Part shown: positions 57,776-64,000 of the stretch, one piece after another
Layout: each line of letters opens with the position of its first letter
Numbering within the stretch: the first letter of the stretch is position 1
Assembly (NCBI GenBank): GCA_037976565.1
Contig: CP137667.1
Location: 620,001-684,000, forward strand
Length of the DNA: 64,000 nt
Direction of reading: 5' to 3'
Source: Mesocentrotus franciscanus
Taxonomy: Eukaryota > Echinodermata > Echinoidea > Camarodonta > Strongylocentrotidae
Notes under the pieces: model-generated
Told to the model about the DNA's origin: nothing
Seen by the model: the letters and a program-made list of their open reading frames with translations, nothing else
Database searches by the model: none
Position numbers and translations under genes: made by a program

Positions 57776-57868
57776 GGTAGATACATAGATTTATATAGTA
57801 GATAATAAAATAAGTTCTGATTTAAATAATTTACCACAATAAATCATATGTATCTGCCTATTATTGCT
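57776..57868. other. ICR of the second DIRS element
   Basis: taggtagatacatagattta to gttctgatttaaa is the reverse complement of the outer left end. ataatttaccacaataaatc to attgcttag equals the outer right end. Confidence 0.8.
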
Positions 57869-58701
57869 TAGACCTACACAGATGAAAGCGGGGGGCATGT
57901 CCCAAACATAAGGTTAGCGGGGGGCCAAACTAGACGCTAAACACAGCCTAACCAGGCTGGTGATCTTGCCACCGGTAGCGGGAAACCCGCCAGGGAACTC
58001 ATTGTTCACAAAACAAAGCAACGGACACTGATCGATAACCCTCAGGAATAGCTGGGAGAAATGCGTCCGAGAGATATTCCCTAAAGGAAGCCTGTGCATC
58101 AGCCCCCAGGGACTGGTCAGCAGCAGGGATTAGCCGATCCAGCTACCGACTCCTCCCATGGAGGAGTAGCAAGAGTAGTGGGATTTGGGAGCCTAGCTAC
58201 CATCAACGGGCAAAAGGCCCGGAAGAAAGGCTAACCACAGCACAGAGCTTCTTAGAAGCCAAGCTTGGCAAGACGGGTCCCGAAACGAAATCGGGAACCG
58301 GAAACACCAGACAAGTGTAACTGAGTCCAGTCAAGACACACCTGGGGCAGAGGCAACGCCCCCACCAGCCCCCTTGGTGGCCGATGGACTTCTCAGCCGA
58401 AGTCACAGTCGGAGACTTGACATCAGAAAGCTTCTTACCCTTCTTACCCTCCGCCGAAGCGTCGGGTGACGAAGCCTGCTTAAAGGCCTTGCTAAAGCTG
58501 GTAGTTTTAGCTACAGGCTCAGCATGGTCATCACTACCATGCTACACCACACCTTAGGCTGAAAAGCATGGTGCGAGAAGCCACCATGTGACCGGGGCTT
58601 CTCTGTTGGGGCGCAACTTAACTGAGAGCCCGAGGCAGATCCGCAGATAACTGCGAGACAGAGTCCCAGTCAGACTGACGGACTGGGGGCACCAACCCCC
58701 A

Positions 58702-60580
58702 TTAATGGGCCGACGGCACAGGGTGGAAAGCCAACAGCAGCACCAGGCCTAAAAGGTCTAACGGATGCCAGAGAAGCAACACCCGAGAATCAAATATCGA
58801 ATCTGAGTCAGGTGTGACCGGGGCCAGCTCAATGCCGGTCCGAAGCACTGGTAAGGAACTAAGCCTTTGCCTGAAACTGGGGCGCCTGTCGGGTCTACTG
58901 ATAACCCCAGTCACCCGACTATTAGCTCTCATAGACATGATGATTTTGACTCCAAAGCAGACACATTCGTGAATTCTGAGACATCTGAATCCGAGTACGG
59001 AGTGACTGGGTCCGGCTCAATGCCAGCCGGAGCACGGGAAGAGATAGGCGCCAAGCCACCGCCCGCACGGGGTGATACATTTGACGCCAACCTTGGGCGT
59101 CTGTCTGAACCACTGGTAACCCCAGTTGCGCGAACGAATGAATCATCAAACCCCGAAGCTCCGCCTGAGCAGATACAGAAAAAGTTGACTGAAGCTTTTG
59201 ACGCCAAAACTTTGCTGACAGCACAGCCGACAGCCGGAGCACGAGTGCTGCCGCTGCCGAACAGTCTAGCTTCATGGCCGGTGGGACAGGGGCCGTATCG
59301 CATCACCGCTTTACAGGAAGAGCGGAACTTCCTTGCTCCCCGGAGGTGGACGGAACCACCTCGCTTGAGAAAACGGGGTCACTTCCGAACATAATATCGG
59401 TTGTTCACCCAGGGTCACCTCCACCCCTGATGGCACGGATTGTTGCAAGCAACAACGCCACGGTCTGTGAGGCCTGCAGCTTTGTTAAAAGCCCCTAAGC
59501 TCCGCCTGATCGAGCGGTAGCAGACAAGGCAGACTTTGGCTTAGATTACTTCTTCGCCTTCTTAGCTCCCGACCCAGGTTAAGCTTGGGTGCTCGAGCTC
59601 TTCCGCTTCTTACCCGTTGATACGGGGGACAAAGCGAGGTTCACGGCCTTGCTAGTTATAGCCTTACGGCCGGTGTGAACAGGGCCGTCTCGCTCCAACC
59701 CTTTACAGGCAACCTTAGCGAGCAGGAACCCTTACTTTTCATGGAAATGATTTCAGGCACCTCACTAGTGAAACCAGGGTCACTCCCGAACAAAGTCGGT
59801 CGTGAAACCCGGGTCAGATTCGCTTGACGGCGCGTTCTTAGCTCCCGACCCAGTCAAAGCTTGGCTGCTCGAGCTCTTCCGCTTGTTACCCATTGATACG
59901 GGGGATGAAGCGAGCTTCACGGCCTTGCTAGTGCTTTAGCTTTACGGCCGGTGTGACCAGGGCCTCGAGCTCTTCCGCTTCTTCCCCGTCGCAACGGGGA
60001 ACGAAGGGAGCTTCTTGGCCTTGCTAGCTTTCTTAAGCTTGGCTTTATGGTTGGTGTGACCGGGGCCGTCTCGCTTCAATGCTTCTTGAGAAGCCTCATC
60101 AAGCTCGTGAGCTTTGCGTTTCACTGAGGTGATTTCAGGCACCTCAATCTTGAAAGCAGGGATACTGCAGAAATGAATCGGTTGAGTAAACCGGGTCACC
60201 TTCGTGCTTGAGCGCACGGCCTGTTGCAGCGCAACAGAGCCCTGGGCCTCTATAAGACTGACTAGCCCACTGTGGAGGGTACGGCTTGCAGGAGTCTCTA
60301 TATTCTGTGGCCTCAAATTTATAGACCTCGGCGTACTGGCGTCGGGGCACAGCCCGCTGGCTTGCCCAGGCGGTACAGTATCTGCCGGCTTACCAAAGGG
60401 CAAAACACCGGACACACCAGGCATAAAAGCCCGATGCCCGACTAGTGAGGTGGTAAAGACAGCCATAACTGGGGGGAGGGAATCCAATCCAGTTCCAGAA
60501 GGACCTTTGCTCATGGTGAATCTGTGGAGATATAATATAAACAAGCTTTCCAAAGAAAGCAAAAATATTCTGAGTGGCAA
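58702..60580 (-). pseudogene. ORF1 (gag-like) of the second DIRS element
   Basis: The minus-strand frame 60580-59942 (212 aa) includes MSKGPSGTGLDSLPPVMAVF and VSGVLPFGKPADTVPPG, then a Lys-rich stretch (KAKLKKASKAKKLP). The related frames 59306-58929 and 58938-58702 share a peptide repeat (TGVTSGSDRRPR and TGVISRPDRRPS; DPVTPYSDSD and APVTPDSDSI). That repeat shows the minus strand is the coding one; the 175 aa plus-strand frame at 58867 is a shadow. No zinc knuckle was seen. Stops and frame changes interrupt it. Confidence 0.6.
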
Positions 60581-61002
60581 AAACGGCCACTAAGAACAAA
60601 GCGTCAATGAGCAAACTTAGTGTTGACAAAACAAATGAATTAAGTAGCAAACAAAGTCGCTACGAACAAAGCGTTAACAATCTATATAAACGTTAACAAG
60701 CTATCTTAGCGTTAACAAAACCTAAAAGAGTAGCAAACAAAACAGCTTCAAACAAAGAGATAACAAGTTTATCTTAGCGTCAACAAAATAACTTGAACGA
60801 GTAGTGAACACGAACAAAGAAGTCAACAACCGTTAACAATAACTTCAATAACGTGCACAAAAAATTCCTGTAACATTCGAGCTATAACACACACAGTGAA
60901 AAACCCCCAGTACACGAAAAGCTGTGAACGGGACTGAACTCAAAAAGGGGAAGTTCGCTTGGCAAAAGCTAACACTATTTACTGCCAAACTAAAAGTGAC
61001 TA

Positions 61003-61740
61003 CCGTATTTGCCGACGTAAAGGCCGCAGTATTTTCCCTTCCGAAAATATCAAAAAGTCTGGGTGCGGCCAATCCGCAACAACAGTAAAAAATCGGCTGT
61101 TAAAACAGCACATAATTTCGTACATATGGGACTCCCAACGGTACAATGACTAGATCTATACCAGTAATGGTACAGGACATTTCTAGATTTTAAACTCCAC
61201 ACATCTTACTGACAATTTCATGTTGCATTATTGACATGAAGTCTAAAATAAACTTCATAACTTATTTTCTAACATAATCTACCGGTAGATCTAGATCTAA
61301 GTTCGTGCCATTGCATCACTAACAAGTAAAACTTACTGAAAGAAGGGACCGTTACGGAGCTAGCTGCCGCGCAACGCAACTGCGCATCTAGCCAAAGTCG
61401 CAATTTCGTATTACACCACACATCGTGGTAGGGGTATTATACATGTATGTAGGATACCAAATCTGCCTGCGATACAGTACTAGCTTAAAATCGATGAAGA
61501 TTTGCTAAATTATACGATCATTTTTTAGGTAAACTTCCTGTAAATTTATAAGAATATTGATGAATTTGGTATCAGTTTTTAGAAAAAATAGTGTTCTACA
61601 AGAAAATTACGATTATTTTGTTTGGTCCATTTGGTTTTTTTCCTTTGGTTTTTTTTTTTTTTTTTTTTTTCCTCTACAATAGGTCAAAGTTGGGGGTGCG
61701 GCCTATGCGGCGCTGCGGCCTTATCGCCGGCAAATACGGT
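61003..61740. mobile_element. TA-flanked MITE with ccgtatttgccg ends
   Basis: TA|ccgtatttgccgac (61003) and gccggcaaatacgg|TA (ending 61740) are inverted ends. The first DIRS copy reads through this site (agtgacttagggtt, about 33068), giving an unfilled reference. A long T-run lies at about 61650-61670. No ORF with domain character. Confidence 0.8.
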
Positions 61741-62054
61741 AAGGGTAAAAACCCGAACCAAAATCATTAGAAACGAAATGGAACTGGAATTTACTGTACG
61801 AAAAGCACTCCAAAACGCTGCAAAGAGTCAAAAACTCTAAATTTTGCGCCAGGTGACTTAGCGTATGTTGACTCGATGGTTGCGAGAAAGAGAGAGGAAG
61901 TTTACATGCGTGCTTAGTGCGTACGTGTCTAAGGGTGTAGCGGTGTCCTGGGGGTGGGGTGTGCACAATTGTGACTTTTTTTTTATCTTGATAGCTTGCG
62001 TGTCTGGAGGACTAAGCAATAATAGGTAGATACATATGATTTATTGTGGTAAAT

Positions 62055-62655
62055 CATACGTCTAAACAGTTTTCTGGAAATGTCCAAGTCAGTAGTCCTC
62101 ATAGTATATTAAATTTGGAGGAATAGGTATTTTGGGGAAGTTCATATTTTTGGATTTTTTTTTTAAAACCAAGTTTTGGGCTCAAAATTGTTATGCAAAT
62201 CATCTCCAAACCTATCCAAAATGGAAGCATATTGTAGAAAATTTACTTTTCTTTCATACGCCTTGTCACACATGGTAAAATAATATTTTCTTAAAATGTA
62301 ATCTCCAGAATTGTACAACAGTAGTTTTATACATGGCAGCCATTTGGAAAAAAATGGTAGCCATTGTTTTTCAGCAGCATATTGTCAAGGTAGTCCACCT
62401 AGAAATTTTGCAGCGCGGTGCCCTGAACATGTTGATAGTTTACCCAACAACATTTTACATTCCAGAACCTGCTTTGCTCCCTGGGAAATATATAAAAGCT
62501 TAGATTTAAAACTATTCAACACTGGACCTCAGTAATTCAACCAGTCCACGTTTGTTTCTCAAGTTATGAAGAAAAAAAAATCAATTGTACAAGGGGTATG
62601 AATAATTTAGTTGTTAACTGTATAATCGTTTCCCACTTCCTTCGTTCTAACCCCA
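62055..62655. other. AT-rich sequence, nothing recognised
   Basis: A 74-codon plus-strand frame (62311) has no domain-like features; no repeats or inverted ends seen. Confidence 0.5.
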
Positions 62656-63000
62656 TCAAAGGCTAAGTTCACTCCAAAAATAATTTGCTTTAAATAGATG
62701 CATAAAAAAAAGGGAAACAGAGCAAAAAAAACCTGAGTAAAATCAGATAACTAATAAGGAAGTTATGATTTTTTTTAAAGTATGAAAAACTATGGAACTT
62801 AGAAAATCACTACACAAATTGCCAATTTGGTTATCAGTTTGTGATGTCACTATTTATCAATTGCTTTATATATTTTTATCCCCTTAATTTCCCTTTTTAT
62901 CCCCCAAAACTTGATGTACCCATGCCTTTGCCTAAATTGCGTGCATGACATTTCACAAAATCTTTTATTAACTTTGAAGAATTGATATATATGTAATATA
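62656..63000. mobile_element. 5' half of the TTAA MITE (aagtccactcc family)
   Basis: aaggctaagttcactccaaa and then aaaatcagataactaataag, ttatcagtttgtgatgtcac and aacttgatgtacccatgcct match 33595-33960 in order. The right half is absent. Confidence 0.75.
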
Positions 63001-63294
63001 CAATATGATGCTTGCCTCAATCGCAATGCTATCAAAAACCAGAACGTCAATGACGTAGCGCTCATCCGCATCTCGCAATAACAAATATCGTAAATTTTAT
63101 GTGGTACACTTTTGAACTGGTCAAAATTTGATGCCCTGGAAGGGACATAATTTCATTTATGTGTGTGTGATTGGGTTTTTCACAGACGTGTATCAATCAG
63201 ATATGATTATTTACGTCTGGGGACCGACCTTTAACGTCACCATCCGAAAGATGTACAAGACTGAATTGAAACTAAAGGAAATGGAATGAAAATT

Positions 63295-64000
63295 GGTTGA
63301 AAAAGCAATTTTTGTTATTTTTGGAATAAATTTGCATAAATTACCATAATTAATGGAGAACAATTTTAAAATTCTGTGTACAAGTTTAGTGTACCAAAGT
63401 AAGCTCTACCAGATAAAGCAAACCAAATCAAAATCGGTCAAGAAATGAGGGAGAAGAAGCAATTTTTGTTATTTTTGGAATAAATTTGCATAAATTACCA
63501 TAATTAATTAATGGAGAACAATTTTGAAATTCTGTGTAGAATTTTAGTGTACCAAAGTAAGCTCTACCAGATAAAGCAAACCAAATCAAAATCGGTCGAG
63601 AAATGAAGGAGAAGAAGCATTTTTTGTGATTTTGAATAAATTTGTATAAATTAGCATAGATAATTAATGGAGAACAATTTTAAAATTCTGTGTACAAGTT
63701 TAGTGTACCAAAGTTCGCTCTACCAGATAAAGCAAACCAAATTAAAATCGGTCAAGAAATGAGGGAGAAGAAGCAATTTTTGTTATTTTTGGAATAAATT
63801 TGCATAAATTACCATAATTAATTAATGGAGAACAATTTTTAAATTCTGTGTAGAGGTTTAGTGTACCAAAGTGAGCTCTACCAGATAAAGCAAACCAAAT
63901 CAAAATCGGTCGAGAAATGAAGGAGAAGAAGCATTTTTGGTGATTTCTAATAAATTTGCATAAATTAGCATAGATAATGAATTTCACGATTCTGTGTAGA
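63295..64000. repeat. ~156 bp tandem array running off the window
   Basis: About 4.5 units, marked by gcaatttttgttatttttgg or variants at 63305, 63461, 63617, 63772 and 63929. Each contains taccagataaagcaaaccaa and aaatcggtcaagaaatgagg. It lacks tgacctttgacc but shares the aaatcggtcaagaaatg wording with the other arrays. No left-arm sequence was identified. Confidence 0.85.

Larger units (their letters stand above)
55015..62054 (-). mobile_element. Second DIRS-type element, non-autonomous
   Basis: Outer ends (taaatcagaactgatttta at 55020; atttattgtggtaaatc at 62040-62054) and an ICR at about 57776-57868 match the first DIRS element. The inverted repeat core differs in sequence (cacgtacgcactaagcacgc). 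The interior (57870-60960) has only ORF1-like sequence on the minus strand and no RT, RNase H or recombinase motif. It carries two nested DNA elements, at 55108-57617 and 61003-61740. It would have depended on a related full element. Confidence 0.8.

Noticed and set aside
58867..59394. 175-codon plus-strand ORF
   Set aside because: Shadow of DIRS ORF1; the minus-strand frames share a peptide repeat with adjacent blocks, the plus-strand frame does not.
53664..64000. ROC GTPase exons upstream of exon A
   Set aside because: I looked on the minus strand for P-loop (GxxxxGK[ST]) and DxxG-type peptides and for leucine-rich repeats; none could be supported, so the 5' part is taken to lie outside the window.

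Overview
This is eukaryotic, intron-rich and AT-rich DNA with no bacterial organisation. The host signal is the C-terminal half of one minus-strand gene. Eight exons (A-H, 39106 down to 11187) have matching splice phases wherever I could fix them. They encode a COR domain, a linker and a C-terminal death domain, that is, a ROCO (ROC-COR) family protein. The 5' exons (ROC GTPase and anything N-terminal) are not in the window. The gene type, the transposon mix (DIRS, Ty3/gypsy, Academ-like, Helentron-like elements, tRNA-derived SINEs) and the repeat style suggest a marine invertebrate deuterostome, most likely a sea urchin-like echinoderm. That assignment is inference.

Layout. 0-11 kb: simple repeats, a possible unrelated terminal exon (1533-1636), two minisatellite-cored non-autonomous elements (4.7-6.4 kb; 7.7-8.6 kb inside a TTAA-flanked MITE) and a SINE. 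11-18.2 kb: death-domain exon H, linker exon G, and a duplicated intron block carrying several insertions, for four of which the paralogous block gives the unfilled state. 18.5-27.1 kb: exons F, E, D and C, with a LINE remnant split by a TTAA MITE and a minus-strand SINE. 27.2-33.4 kb: a DIRS-type retrotransposon with inverted terminal repeats and an internal complementary region. 33.4-34.8 kb: a TTAA element containing another TTAA MITE. 36.2-39.1 kb: exons B and A separated by a Tc1-like fold-back. 39.3-53.7 kb: a Ty3/gypsy-type LTR element with ~2.06 kb LTRs and CATG target duplications. Its 5' LTR carries a ~5.7 kb insertion that itself holds a long-TIR element encoding a broken XPG-like/CXC protein. 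53.7-55.0 kb: TTAA-element fragment and a minisatellite. 55.0-62.05 kb: a second DIRS-type element lacking RT and recombinase and carrying two nested DNA elements. 62.1-64 kb: MITE fragment and an unfinished ~156 bp array.

The main structural theme is nested transposition inside the introns of one ROCO-death gene. The features most worth a second look are: (1) a family-like architecture (5' arm, ~150-190 bp array, terminal hairpin, then an A/T-rich stretch) shared by several otherwise different elements and resembling Helentron-derived HINE/DINE elements; (2) repeated perfect DR1-type nuclear-receptor half-site pairs in four of those arrays; (3) an exon pair (G/H) whose acceptors were copied by segmental duplication.
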